Position numbers and translations under genes: made by a program. Of a DNA stretch of 64,000 bases, positions 41,828-54,099 are shown piece by piece. The DNA is taken from contig OZ345353.1 in the NCBI GenBank assembly GCA_977006965.1, positions 868,001 to 932,000 on the forward strand, in the 5' to 3' direction. Below the pieces are notes generated by a model, which worked only from the letters and a program-made list of their open reading frames with translations, had not been told where the DNA came from and searched no databases. The stretch's first letter is position 1. Every line of letters starts with the position of its first letter. Source of the DNA: Phymatolithon calcareum. Lineage: Eukaryota > Rhodophyta > Florideophyceae > Hapalidiales.

Positions 41828-42341
41828 GCACAAGATTAGCCTGCGGTGCTCATGAGCGAAACATTTTTGTCTAGAATGAATCACATGTCCTTTTGTAGTA
41901 CAGAAGCAAAAACCTCGTTCTTAACCTTGGCTAGACGACATTTGAAGAATTGCCAAACAGTACAGCGATGAGTCACAACCACTAACATGGCCTGCCATTC
42001 TTTGGAGAGAGCGATATCATCACACCGCAAAGGTAAAATAGAGCATAGTTTATGTTCGCCCGCAGTAAAGTTGTGCAAATGAAGTCAGTACACTTATGCC
42101 CTGCAAAGAGTTAAGAAAACTTGAGGTGATCAAGTAAAAATCGAAGCAACAACCCCTGCTGTTAATGTATCGCCTCTCAGAGAGTTATTATCGACGCTTA
42201 ATGTTTCTCGAGGGGAATTTGTTCATCGCTGGACACTTTGGAGTGTCCACAGATCTCTCAAAGGAATGTCTGCGCCTGATAGCGTTACCCTGTGCTTCCT
42301 TACCGCCATATCGCTCTCCTTTTAGGACAACATTGGAGAAA
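41828..42341. other. Intergenic, 3' of the homeobox gene
   Basis: No supported gene. The open frame at 42165-42587 (+) is antisense to the homeobox gene at its end. Confidence 0.4.
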
Positions 42342-43499
42342 TCAGCAACGTTTCCCGTCTCTAACGTTTTTAGCAGTTCCGTCCTCTGTGCCGCTCACTC
42401 CGTCACCATCATGGGTCTGAGACAATACGACAGCACGCCACTTCGCCCTCGGCGCAAGTACGCTGCTTGGATCTATCGACTGCTGATTCGAGTCGCTTCT
42501 ATTCGCAGTACAGTCTCTCTGTATGGCCATCGCTTTCCTCTTGATACGCATCCGCTTATTGCCAAAGAAATTGTTCACCTGGTTTAGCCGAACGTCGCAC
42601 ATTTTCGCAAGTTCTCTCTTTTCCTTGTCTGTTGGGTACGGATTGTCGTAGTGTCTGTTGAACCACTCTTCTAAAATCTCACGGGCCTCTGTTCTCAGTT
42701 TCGGCCGGGGGCCTGGCCCCAGTGACCGTGACAGCGAGGGATACGCCGGTCCGGGTCGTACATAATTTCCAAGGGGCAGGAGAGCGTGCATATCCGGATG
42801 CCTCTCTTTCAAGGTGGATGAGCGCTTGCCATTCGCATGTTGCTTGCAGGCGACGACAGTTTCGCGCAATATTGGCGGGAAATGTACCCCAGCTGACTCT
42901 TTTATGATAGCCTCAATCGCGGTGAGAGCACCAGCAAAGAACATATCAAGCGAGGACGAGCGGGAACAAGCGGTCTCGACTCCGTGATCGTCTGCGAAAC
43001 TGCTCAGGTGCCGAGCGTCTCTGTCGGTATTGGATAAGTTGCTCACGTAGTCAGGGACAATTACATCTCGGCCAGTGCATAGCTCGAAGACCTTTTTGAC
43101 AAGCAGAGCGAAAGAGGGATGAGTCTTCATATCGACTACGAGTCCTTGAAATGATGACGACGGCACTGCTTCCGGATGAGGGTACCGGCTCATGACAAAT
43201 GAAGACGGTGTTGACGCCAAGCTTGCAATTGTTGGAGAAGGAGTCGATATTGGTCCGAAACGGGATTCTGACGGAGAAAGCCCCGAGACCGGAGCAACGA
43301 CCTCTACACTATCCAAAGAGCGAAGGAATATAGACGGTATAGGTGCTCGATGAGAGTGCTTATCGTCTTCATTTTTCATAGTCTGTGGGGCTACTACAGC
43401 GGGGAGTGATGCCGAGCCAAGATTGACGGATGCTCGTGGAGGATATGCGAGCAATGCCGTTCTGATAGGCGGGAGTCTCTCATCTCGATTGAAAGACAT
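42342..43499 (-). CDS. TALE-like homeodomain protein 1
   Basis: 385 residues from ATG 43499, intact. The homeodomain (about residues 264-325) is RPKLRTEAREILEEWFNRHY, then DNPYPTDKEKRELAKMCDVR, then LNQVNNFFGNKRMRIKRKA. The extra NPYP residues between helices 1 and 2 are the TALE-class mark. Asn and Arg of helix 3 are kept (FGNKR), but the usual WF is FF. A conserved N-terminal block (~115-220: GLVVDMKTHPSF, KKVFELCTGRDVIVP) and a C-terminal motif SIDPSSVLAPRAKWRAVVLS are shared with the paralogue at 51493. Presumed nuclear transcription factor. No introns are evident. Confidence 0.88.
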   Translation of the reverse strand: MSFNRDERLPPIRTALLAYPPRASVNLGSASLPAVVAPQTMKNEDDKHSHRAPIPSIFLRSLDSVEVVAPVSGLSPSESRFGPISTPSPTIASLASTPSSFVMSRYPHPEAVPSSSFQGLVVDMKTHPSFALLVKKVFELCTGRDVIVPDYVSNLSNTDRDARHLSSFADDHGVETACSRSSSLDMFFAGALTAIEAIIKESAGVHFPPILRETVVACKQHANGKRSSTLKERHPDMHALLPLGNYVRPGPAYPSLSRSLGPGPRPKLRTEAREILEEWFNRHYDNPYPTDKEKRELAKMCDVRLNQVNNFFGNKRMRIKRKAMAIQRDCTANRSDSNQQSIDPSSVLAPRAKWRAVVLSQTHDGDGVSGTEDGTAKNVRDGKRC

Positions 43500-45275
43500 C
43501 TTCTTCGCTCCACTAGGGAATAAACCTTCCGTTGATGCTTAGTTTGAGACGGTGGTCTGCAAATCTTTGCGGCCTAAGTAGCGGAAACAGATGTCCTTAA
43601 TCAATTGCTGAGACCCAAACGGGAAATTCTTAGGAATTTTCTTCTGGGAGCATGGGGTTTCAGTCGAAGGTGGTTTCGAGGAGAGTGGCAATCTATGGCA
43701 AGATAGGGATAACACGACAAGGTGACGATAAGGTGACGTACCTGTGCCCATGAGGCAGTGAACCGAGGACTGCTGAAATCAATGGGTTTCATTTTCCACG
43801 TAGTTCCGACTAATTTCAGGGCAGTATTGTCATATCGAACGCGACCTGGCTGTACGACGAGGAATTGTCATTTTCCTCTGGCTTCTGTTTCGCGGGAATA
43901 ATTTTGACATCTCGCATTTCATACAATTCATCACGTGATCTAAATAATCTGTTATATAGCAGGACACTCTTCCTGACCAGGAATCACATACAGCGACTTC
44001 AATTTAACGCAATATAGCGGGTGGTATCGTTTTTGCGAATATTTTCACTTCCGCTCTCTCCTGAAATCGTATATATGATGGGAAAACTACAATGACAACA
44101 GAACGTCATAATATGTGATAATTTTTAAAAATGGATCTTCGTCGATACAGTGCTTTGTTTCAAATTTGAAATAATATAATGGGCAACTACTGCGTGGGCG
44201 AAATTAGATGATTTAGTGGCATAATATTTCTGGGTCACGGTGATACGGGGCAGGTCTGTGTCACTCATTGGTCACACTTAGAGTACAAACGCGTCCCATT
44301 CATGGTGAATGACTTCACCCAATTTCAAATAAAGTTATGCAAAAATTGGACCATTGTTTATTACTGCACTATCATACGTTCAACGAGTTCTGCTGATACC
44401 GACCTTGCCCGATCAAAGGCAGAGATTTGGTCAGAGATTCCCCGTTATTCCACAGTAGTAGGCATCCGAGGGCAAGAAATCTATCTTCGATGAGTTTCGT
44501 CTCTCGTAGATCACATAGGAGCTGACGAAAGGAAGCAGACAGGGAAAAGAGCGATCGGTCAGCCACGTAATTATTTTGCAATGCCGCACAGCATCGGACG
44601 ATGAAGATTGCCTGATTCTAGCGTTCTGACATGTTAGGAGGCATCTCATCAGCGGAGCGGTGATGCAGAATCACTGGATTGTCGGTGCACTTTAGCGGCT
44701 TTCCTGCCACCAGCGGGCCTCGACGATGAAAAGAAGCCAAACTTGCGCGTGCGAGGTATTACCTATAGCGAAAACTGTCCGCGCTGAAAAGGAAATAGCT
44801 CGGTGCCCAAGGGTAGACGCTGGGTATTATGGCAGATATGCACGGTGAGGTCGAGACAATTGGGAAGTCGGTGGTGCTTTACAAGTGCTCTTCGTGAAGG
44901 CATATCTTGAGGAATTGAAGCGCCCGAACGCAACAGGGAGAGAGTAACAACCCGATAATAAGGGCCAAAATGCAGTTGAACGCACAGTGGTCAAACAAAA
45001 TTTGCGAGCTGCAGGCCCTCCTTAGCAGCGCACATGCGTCGGCGTTTCTACTTGTTGCGAGCTTCCAGGTCCGTACATACCCGAACAGAAAAATCGCGAT
45101 GACTTCGACGTGCTTCTGCAAATCCCACGCTCAACGGTAAGACCATTTCAGGAGTTGCAGTGGGAGAACCACAGTCGCATGTAGAGTCTCAATTCTGAAG
45201 CGGTTTCGCTGCACAATAAAATTGCCTTTTTTATATCGGGGACATCGAAATTGTGCTCCACACGTTTGCGGCATT
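43500..45275. other. Upstream of homeobox gene 1; no gene recognised
   Basis: Contains the presumed promoter of the minus-strand gene. Small frames (44302-44649, 44879-45121) are unsupported. The right end leads into the U tandem units. Confidence 0.35.
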
Positions 45276-47235
45276 TATCTTCGATTCATGACATCACACG
45301 CAGCTCTCGCCAATAATTCCATCTCGCGGGTTATTTTTTGGGGATGCGGAATAAGCTTGGATCACACGGGAATCATTTGAACGCACCTCGTCGAGGACGG
45401 CATTATACGCCTAATGATCTCTTTTCGCCACCCAATATGGCAAGAGATTATCACTTTCTCAGTTAATTGATAGGTACTGCTTGATTTCATGCCCTGCTCG
45501 TGTTCCCGAAGCGCGAATTGGAATAAAGATTGTGCTCGAGCAACGTTCTTGGCCTTCCGCGTCGATGAAACGCGAGTGTGACAAGTGGACATTGGACATC
45601 AGGCTGACGGTGGAAATATTCGAGTGCGAGGACGACCGGAAGTTTCGTAATTCTTCGCCAGATCTGCGTTTCATCAATCTTGTGATGATATTATGCGCCG
45701 CACATACCAGGAAAGCATTCATGTTTGACACCGTTTTGCCGAACTCGCAGTTCATTTTCGTCCGTCCCGTGAATAGATTGCACTGCTCCGCGACTCTGAT
45801 ACTCTGGGTGCCTCTTGACAACAAAGATACACGTCTTCTGGGACTGGATGTCCGCGTTTAAAAGGCGGTGAGGCTCCACACTTCTTGCGATCCTTCGCGT
45901 TAGCGATGCAATATTCCAGATTGGATTATAGGATCATCAAGTCTCAGTCCATCGACACAGCGCAGTTCGCGAGAGATGTATTATTGCGGCATAGGACCAT
46001 CAAGACCCAGTCCATCCTCACAGCACAGTTCGCAAGATAGATATCGATGAACACGCCCAAGAATTCGCACACTGTTGACATGCAAAAAACGTGTTCAAAT
46101 CACAATGTCTTTCAACGCGCTTTGGAAAACATGTGATGTGGTGATGTAGAACTCGAAGATCGCGGTGCTTTATCGCGAACTTGGTTTTCGCCGCGCTGAG
46201 CAGGATCACGCGTGGCTTTTCAAACGGCAGTATTGTGGGGATCACCAGGTAGTCTGAGTTGTACACGAACGGAAGCCCGTTGGGACAGGTTTAGAATTCT
46301 CATTAGTGTCAACAACACTTAGATGTCATTCTTGTGCTTCTCCGCGCGAGCACGCAAGTAGACGATGAAAAATACAGTTAATTCTTTCGAACACCGTTCA
46401 CGGCAGGGAGTATCACCACACCTCAAGAGTTGCAAATAGCCGATGACAAAAACATCCAGATACGAGGGCGGAGGCATGCTTAGATCTCCTAACAAGAAAA
46501 ATCAGGGGGCAGAGAGTCTGGTAGCCAAATCGAACGTGTTCTTCGTAAACACCGTGAATGGGGCGGACGATACCATATCTGCCATCATTTCCTTCCACGG
46601 AGGCGCATTCGGACGAGTATCCCTTATTACCAAGGAGTTGGAGCGGTTGAACGGTGCGATGAAATGAACGGAGTGGCAGTGCTATGGATCTGGCAAAATG
46701 AAACAGCGGACGGTGACATATCATTGTCCTATCGGGCAAGTGAGGTTGCGTCCGGATGTATTGCGAGATCTTCTTCATGCTCAATGTCATCCTCGATCTG
46801 ATGAGTGCGGGGGTACATGATTGCGGAGACTGGTGCGGAGAGCGAGGGTCCATTGAATTCGGCAAATTTACTCACGCCGGTCTCATCGGAAGGAGCCTGT
46901 TGTCGCATTGGAAGGAATCCGGTAAACCAGGAAATAATACCTCTTTGCGCGCTGTCGGTCGACTTTGAAAAACAGCCGATGAAATTGTGAATGCATACTT
47001 GCAGAGTGTGAGGGTGATGGGACGGGATGCCGAAGTATTGCGGAGTTGTGTGCCATGGCGCGCTGCGCACGGGGAAAAGAGACTGAAATTTTCTTTTCAG
47101 ACCTGACACGATCCTGACAGTGTAAGTGTTCTTTGGGTATACCCTACAAATGACATGATTTTTGTGATTTCTGACAATCAGAATAAACCTGAAATCGATG
47201 AAGCCGAATTGTTTTTCAAGCACGTGCGACTTTTT
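45276..47235 (-). repeat. U tandem unit 1 (~1.96 kb)
   Basis: Starts at TATCTTCGATTCATGACATC; the same anchor recurs at 47236 and 49230. Homology runs the full length (e.g. CCGTTTTGCCGAACTCGCAG at 45731, 47692 and, with one change, 49673). The minus strand shows interrupted but coding-like reading (MKSSSTYQL, INCEFGKTVS-type blocks) with stops and shifts, so it looks like a decayed gene of unknown family. It holds an internal 63-bp duplication (45928-45990 and 45991-46053). Confidence 0.8.
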
Positions 47236-49229
47236 TATCTTCGATTCATGACATCACACGCAATTCTCGCCAGTAATTCTATCTCTCAGGTCACTTTTCC
47301 GGGGATATGGAATAAGCGTGGGGCATGCGGGAAGCATTTGAACACACTTCGTCGAGGACGGCATTATACGCCTAATGATATCTTTTCGCCATCCAACATG
47401 GCAAGAGATTGTCACTTTCTCATTTAATTGATAAGTACTGCTTGATTTCATGCCCTGCTCTTGTTCCCGAAGGGCGAGAGGGAATAAAGATTCTGTTCGA
47501 GCAACGCTCTTGGCCTTCCGTGTCGATAGCAAACGAATGTGACAAGTGGACATTAGACATCAGGCTGGCGATGGAAATATTTGAGTGCGAGGACGAGCGG
47601 AAATTGCTTAATTCTTCGCTAGATCTGCGTTTCATCAATCTTGTGATGATACTATGAGCCGCACATACCAGGAATGCATTCATTTTTGACACCGTTTTGC
47701 CGAACTCGCAGTTCATTTTCGTCCGTCTCTCGCAAAGATCGCACTGCTCCGCCACTCTGATGCTCTGGTGCATCTTGACAACAAAGATAAACGCCCTCTG
47801 AGACTGGATATCCGTGTTTACCAGTCGGCGGGGCGAGAGATTTCCGGCGATCCTTGGCGTTAGCAACGCAATATTCCAGATTGATTTATAGGATCGTCAA
47901 GACTCAGTCTATCCCCACGGCACAGTGCACGAGAGATTTATTACTGCGGTATAGGATCATCAAGACCCAGTCCATCCTCACAGCACAGTTCGCGAGAGAT
48001 GTATCTGTCAATACGCCCAAGGGTTCGTCCACAAGTCTGTTTAGATCAACATGTGAGTCATTCGCATACAAAAAACGGGTTCAAATCAAGTCTTTCAACG
48101 AGTATTAGAAACATGTGCTGCGGTGATGTAGAACCCGAAGATCGCGGTGCTTTGTCGCGAACTTGGGTTTCGCCGCGCTGAGCAGGATCACGCGTGGCTT
48201 TTCAAACGGCAGTATTGTGGGGATCACCAGGTAGTCTGAGTTGTGCACGAACGGAAGCCCGTTGGGAAAGGTTTAGAATACTCATTAGTGTCAACAACAC
48301 TTAGATGTCATTCTTGTGCTTCTCCGCGCGAGCACGCAAGTAGATGATGACAAATACAGTTAATTCTTTCGAACACCGTTCACTGCAGGGAGTATCACCA
48401 CGCCTCAAGAGTTGCAAATAGCCGATGACAAAAACATCCAGATACGAGGGCGGAGGCATGCTTAGATCTCCTAACAAGAAAAATCAGAGGGCAGAGAGTC
48501 TGGTCTCCAAATTGAACGTGTTCTTCGCAAGCACCGTGAATGGGACGGACGATACCATATCTGCCATCATTTTCTTCCACGGAGGCGCATTAGGATGAGT
48601 ATCACCTATTGCCAAGGAGTTGGAGCGATTGAACGGTGCAATGGAATGAACGGAGTGGCATTGCTTCGGATCTGGCAAAATGAAACAGCGGACGGTAACA
48701 TGTCATTGTCCTATCGGGCAAACGAGGGTGCGTCCGGGTGTATAGCGAGAGCTAGTGAATGCTCAAAAGCGTCCTCGATCTGATGAATGAGGGGGTACAT
48801 GATTGCGGAGACTTGTGCGGAGCGAGGTCCGATTGAAATCGGTAAATCCACTCACGCAGGTCTCATCGGACAGAGCCTGTTGTCGTGTTCGAATGAATCC
48901 GGCGAAGCAGGGAATATTGCCGCTTGCGCGCTGTCGGTCGACCTTGAAAACTAGCCGATGAAAAGGTGAGCGCGTGAGTGTAGAGTGTGAGGCTGATGGG
49001 ACGGAAGCGAAAGTATTGCCGAGTTGCTTGCCATGGCATGCTGCGCATCAGGAAAAGAGACATCAAATTTCTTTTCAGACCTGACTCGAGCCTGACAGTG
49101 TAAGTATTCTTTGGGTAAACCTTACAAATTACATGTTTTTGTGATTTCTGACAATCGCAAAAAAAATTGTAATCGAAGAAGGCGAATTGTTTTTCAAGTA
49201 CGTGCTTAGTCGCATGTACATGCGACTTT
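47236..49229 (-). repeat. U tandem unit 2 (~1.99 kb)
   Basis: Highly similar to unit 1 (large stretches near 48180-48560 and 46200-46580 almost identical). It has the same 63-bp internal duplication (47888 and 47951). The same minus-strand blocks survive in different frames. Confidence 0.8.
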
Positions 49230-51200
49230 TATCTTCGATTCATGACATCACACGCAGCTCTCGCCAATAATTCCATCTCACGGGGATGTGGAATAAGCGT
49301 GGGGTGCACGGGAACCATTTGAATGCATTCTGTCGGGGACGGCATTATATTCCTAACAATCACTTTTCGACACCCAATACGGCTAGATATCGTCACTTTC
49401 TCACGCAGTTGATAAGTACTGCTTGATTTCATGCCAAGCTCTTGTTCCCGAAGCGCGAGATGGAACAAAGATTCTGTTCGAGCAACGCTATTGGCCTTCC
49501 GCGTCGATAGCAAACGAATGTGACCAGTGGACATTGGCCACCAGGCTGGCGGCGGAAATATTCGAGTGCGCAGACGAGCGGAAGTTGCGTAATTCTCCAC
49601 CACATCTTGGTTTCATTAATCTTGTGATGATACTATGAGCCGCACATACCAGGAAAGGATTCATTTTTTGGCTCCGTTTTGCCGGACTCGCAGTTCATTT
49701 TCGTCCGTCCCTTGCAAAGAGCGAACTGCTCTGCGACACTGATGCTCTGGGTGCATCTTGACAACCAAGATACATGCCTTCGGGACGAATTATCCGTGTT
49801 TACGAGGCTGTGGGGCGAGAGATTTCCGGCGATCCTTGGCGTTAGCGACGCAATATTCCAGATTGGAGTTTGGATCATCAAGACCCAGTCCATCCTCACA
49901 ACACAAATCGCGAGAGAGGTATCGATGAACATGCCCAAGTATGCGTCCATAACGTCTGTTGATAGAACGGAATGTGAGTCCCTCGCATAAAAAAAGTGTT
50001 CAAATCACAATGTTTTTCAACGCGTATTAGAAAACATCTGCGGCGGTGACGTAGAGCTCGAAAAGTGCCGTGCATTTATCGCGAAATTGGTCTTCTTTTG
50101 TTCCCATCAAGTGTAGGTGTGATTCAGACGTACTTTTGAACACAAATAAACGCAACACGGCGCGGAGCGCAGAGTCACGCATGGCTTTAGAGAGCAGCAA
50201 TCTGTTCGGGATCACCAGGTAGTTTGAGTTGTACACGACCTACCCACTGGGACAAGTTTGAAATACTCATTACTGCCAACAACACGTAGATGTCATTCTT
50301 GTTCTTGGCCACGCGAGCACGCAAGTAGACGATGGAAAATACAATTAATTCTTTCGAACACCGTTGACGGCAGGGAGTGTCACAGCACGCCTCGAGAGCT
50401 GTAAAAGAGCCGGTGAGAAAAACACCCAGATACGACGTGTGGAGAGAAGAATACTTAGCTTTTCCAACCAGGAAAAATTATGGGGCAGAGACTCCGGTGG
50501 CCAAATTGTGCGTATTCCTTGTAAGCGCCGGGATTGGGACGGACAGCACCACGTCTGTCATCATTTCCCGACACGATGGAACATTAGGCCGGGTATCCCC
50601 TATTGCCAAGGAGTTTGAGCGATTAAACGGTGAAACGGGATGAACGGAGCGGCAGTGCTATGGATCTGGCAAAGCGAAACAGGGGACGGTGACATGTCAT
50701 TGTCTTATCGGGCAAGCGAGGGTGCATTCGGATGTGTTGCGAGGTCTCCTGTATGCTCACAGTCGTCCTCGAGCTGATGAATGAGGGGGTACACGATTGC
50801 GGAGACCGGTGCAGATGCAGAGTCCATTGAATGCGGCAAGCCCATTCGCGCTGGTCTCATCGGGGAAAACCTGTTGTCGTGTTAGAAGGAATCCGGTAAC
50901 TCAGGGAATATTGCCGCTTGGCGCGCTGTTGGTCGACCTTGAAAACTAACCGATGAAATGGCGAATGCATGAATGTAGAGTGTGAGGGCGATGGGATGGA
51001 CGCGAAAGTAATGTCAAGTAGCTTGCCATGACATGCTGCGCTTGGGGAAAAGAGATTTCAACTTTTTTAGACCTGACATGATCTCGACAGTGTATCATAA
51101 GGGTGCTTTGGGTAGACCTTACAAATGACAGGTTTTTTGTGATTTCTGACAATCGCAAAAAACCTATAATTGATGAAGGCGAATTGTCTTCGTCGAAAAA
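49230..51200 (-). repeat. U tandem unit 3 (~1.97 kb)
   Basis: More diverged than units 1 and 2 and lacks the 63-bp duplication, so it split off earlier. The minus-strand frame 51362-50946 runs 138 codons across its 5' boundary (FVNDIPFNEFQFTRELRYVL...) and may preserve the original 5' coding region. Family unknown. Confidence 0.75.
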
Positions 51201-51492
51201 CACAGATGAGTTGACGATTAGAAGATTTCGGGTATAGCATTTCGAGACTAGAGCGATAATCTTGCAAAGAACATATCTCAACTCTCTTGTGAATTGAAAT
51301 TCGTTAAAGGGTATGTCATTGACGAAGAACAGTTCCCGCATCAGAAGGTTTTGTAGGAACAAAGTGCCATTAAAAGTCTGGCTAGCTTCAAATTAGGAAG
51401 CGTCTTTACGTAGACTCGTAACATTCGTAGATGCATGGTCAAGGGACATGAATATCAGATATCACCCTTAATAAACAGAAGAGGAAGTAATA

Positions 51493-53265
51493 TTAGTACG
51501 GCGGAGGTAAATTCTTGGCGCCATAACTGTTTCTCTGCGGTCTTGCGGGAGGCGGTGCATTTTCCTCCTTCGAACGTCTATGGGACATGCTGTCTTTTCG
51601 ATTATCTTCATTGCTCGCTTTGTCTCCAGTAGCGAACTCTCCATATCGAGCTCGATTCGTTGGCGCATCATACATCTGTCCGTTTTCCGTCGAACGTCTA
51701 TGCGGCACGCCGTCATTTCGGATAACATCATTGTTCGCTTTGTCTCCATTTGCATACTCTCCATATCGAGCTCGTTTCGGAGGAGCATCAAATATCTGCC
51801 CGGTAATGTTCCCCTGTGAACCGTCAACATCACGGCGGTCAGTACTAGCATTTTCCGCCCCGTTCGGCATCTTAGACAGAACCATGGCGCGCCATTTTGC
51901 ACGAGGCGCAAGCACACTACTCGGGTCCACGGTTGTGAGATTGGCTCTTGCAGTATTTTCGCATGCCGAAATAGACATTGCTTTTCGCTTAAGACGCATA
52001 CGCTTGTTTCCAAAGAAATTATTCACTTGGTTTAACCGAATCCCGCACTTACGAGCAAGAGCATGTTTTTCTTCGTCCGTCGGATAGGGGTTATTATAGT
52101 GTTCCTGAAACCAGTCCTCCATAGTTCTACGCGCATCAGGACTAAGTTTCGGACGTGGACCGGTTGCCACAGGCGGTTGAATGGGTTGATAGACAGGTAC
52201 CGCAAGAACGGGTGCAGAATGTCTGCGGTCAGAAAGCGGAGAGAGTGCACGGGCCATCCCGTAGTTCTTGTGTGAAGGAGCGGCGCTAGGATAAGCGCTC
52301 AGACGGCGACTGTCTCCGGTGGCCACGTGTCTACAGGCAGTGATGGTGTCCTGTAACGTCGGTGGGACGTATAGACTGGCTGGACGCTTCTTCAGATCCT
52401 CAAGAGAACAAAGAACACCGCCTAAAAAGACTTCAAGAGACGAACTTTGAGCACACCCTTCTTCAATGCCGTGAGCGTGCGCAATGTTACTCAAATGGCA
52501 AGCGTCATGGTCGGCGTTCGATAATGGGGTGGCGCAATTGGGGACAACGACTTCCCGTTCAGTACACACTTCAAACACCTTCTTGATAATCACTGCGAAA
52601 AACGGATGTGATATCATGTCGCTTACTAGACCGGAAAATGTTGGAACTATGTCGGATACATTAGCGCTTTGTTTCGAAGTGATGTGAGATGTGGCACGCC
52701 GGTGGCCGTTCTGAATCGCAGGTATGGCAGCGGGAGCAGAAAATCGACCTTGTAAGCCATAACGAAGGTCCACGGGTGGCGAATCATATATGTTTGATCT
52801 CATCCTCGGGTCAGGGTGAGCGAAAGAGTGCGGGTGCTTCGGCCTGTATGGTGCTAATCCGTGTCCAGGAAAATGCGTGGTTGAACCGTACCGTGCATCG
52901 GTGGAAGAGATGATGGGATAAGTAGGTCGAATACCTAAGCCATATCTTGAGCCCGTCGGAGCGGACTCTCTCCTGTCTTCTTGGTTGTCCAATGGACGAA
53001 GTGATGGCCATGTCGGCGTTTCGGCCGTCTGTTGGCTTTCGCGGCGATCCTGAAGGCGGCGGTCCGTGACTGGGGGCATCATAGGGGTGGGTGGGGCCAA
53101 GCGGGATTCAGGCAGAGCTGTAGAACGCGGAGCAGAACGCGATGCTGCAATGAATGGAGCGTTGGTCGACGTAGGAAGAGAATTAGAAGCCATTGGAGCC
53201 GCAACCGAATGTGGCACGAGGCCACTGGTCCTTGGCTTTTTTTCTTCCTCCTGAAGAGTGGACAT
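51493..53265 (-). CDS. TALE-like homeodomain protein 2
   Basis: 590 residues from Met at 53265 (MSTLQEEEKKPRTSG). The frame stays open up to 53547, but the extra 94 residues look like leader translation. Order: disordered Pro/Ser/Arg-rich part to ~205; conserved N-terminal block ~207-312 (FSGLVSDMISHPFF, KKVFEVCTEREVVVPNC, LEDLKKRPASLYVPPTLQDT); homeodomain ~371-430 with the NNPYPTDEEK TALE loop and LNQVNNFFGNKRMRLKRKA; motif DPSSVLAPRAKWRAMVLS ~447-464. The tail has a ~40-residue repeat used twice (GQIFDAPPKRARYGEYANGD and GQMYDAPTNRARYGEFATGD). Presumed transcription factor. Longest and best-preserved member of the cluster. Confidence 0.9.
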   Translation of the reverse strand: MSTLQEEEKKPRTSGLVPHSVAAPMASNSLPTSTNAPFIAASRSAPRSTALPESRLAPPTPMMPPVTDRRLQDRRESQQTAETPTWPSLRPLDNQEDRRESAPTGSRYGLGIRPTYPIISSTDARYGSTTHFPGHGLAPYRPKHPHSFAHPDPRMRSNIYDSPPVDLRYGLQGRFSAPAAIPAIQNGHRRATSHITSKQSANVSDIVPTFSGLVSDMISHPFFAVIIKKVFEVCTEREVVVPNCATPLSNADHDACHLSNIAHAHGIEEGCAQSSSLEVFLGGVLCSLEDLKKRPASLYVPPTLQDTITACRHVATGDSRRLSAYPSAAPSHKNYGMARALSPLSDRRHSAPVLAVPVYQPIQPPVATGPRPKLSPDARRTMEDWFQEHYNNPYPTDEEKHALARKCGIRLNQVNNFFGNKRMRLKRKAMSISACENTARANLTTVDPSSVLAPRAKWRAMVLSKMPNGAENASTDRRDVDGSQGNITGQIFDAPPKRARYGEYANGDKANNDVIRNDGVPHRRSTENGQMYDAPTNRARYGEFATGDKASNEDNRKDSMSHRRSKEENAPPPARPQRNSYGAKNLPPPY

Positions 53266-54099
53266 TTTCAGGTCGAGAAGTTTGTCGATCCTGCACGAGG
53301 AGTAAGGGGCTATACCCCGTGACTGGAGAAGGGCGCCCTGGCGACTCAAGTAGTGGATAGCGACGCGGCAATAGTAAAGCACAAAGCGTGCAAGCGACAA
53401 GATGATTTTGGTGGAAGTATCAAGTTGAGGAGCCCGGATACGTAAATAGGAGAGCGGCAATAATGGCGGGGGTTTGGTTTGTGCAATCGGGCAAAACGGC
53501 AATCGCAGGTCACTTGCAGGTGCACAAATAGCTGTTGTCGGTCGCACTGAAGTGCTTTTTCGAATAAATTTGTTTCATTTCTTGGCATTTGATGTGACAA
53601 AGAGTGGTTATTGGGTTGCAATCTGGGCAAAGAGTGTTTGTCTCCCTTGTCAGAAGTGTGTTTATTTCAAATAATTTTCATACCACGCTCCATCGATACA
53701 ATTCATCAAGATGCCGAAATATTTCGTCACAGTTTCAGGTTAGCACACTTCTTGTAAACGTAAAATTCATGAACGAGCATCCTTTTATTTCCGGAAAAAA
53801 GCAAGCCGATCCGATCTGCCATCTCTTTCGTCATCTTTTCAAATATCTCGTACTGTCGAAAAATTTCAATGGCAACTTTCGACAGTACCTTCTCAAAATC
53901 AAAATTTAACGGGCCGGCGAGAATTTTCATTATCTTGATGCTTCTATAGATTTTGCCGCCTTCAAAATACAAGTGGAAATGATACAATATAGCCACTTAT
54001 CATACATATCGTTTTGTTTTCTGATGTTTGTCATGGCGACATTATTGATCATATCATATACGGTCCGATACATTCCATCAGTGGTACAGATGCGATATG
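53266..54099. other. Upstream of homeobox gene 2; small frame unsupported
   Basis: Holds the leader and promoter of the minus-strand gene. A 89-codon minus frame (53996-53727; FDFEKVLSKVAIEIFRQYEI, MTKEMADRIGLLFSGNKRML) looks protein-like but has no known family. It could be a remnant of a gene like U. Confidence 0.35.

Noticed and set aside
46413-47223. Open frames of 150-164 codons in the U units as separate genes
   Set aside because: They shift frame relative to the homologous parts of the other units and are interrupted there; treated as decayed sequence.
53266-53547. N-terminal extension of homeodomain protein 2
   Set aside because: Open in frame but hydrophobic, low-similarity leader sequence; the Met at 53265 starts a segment of typical composition.
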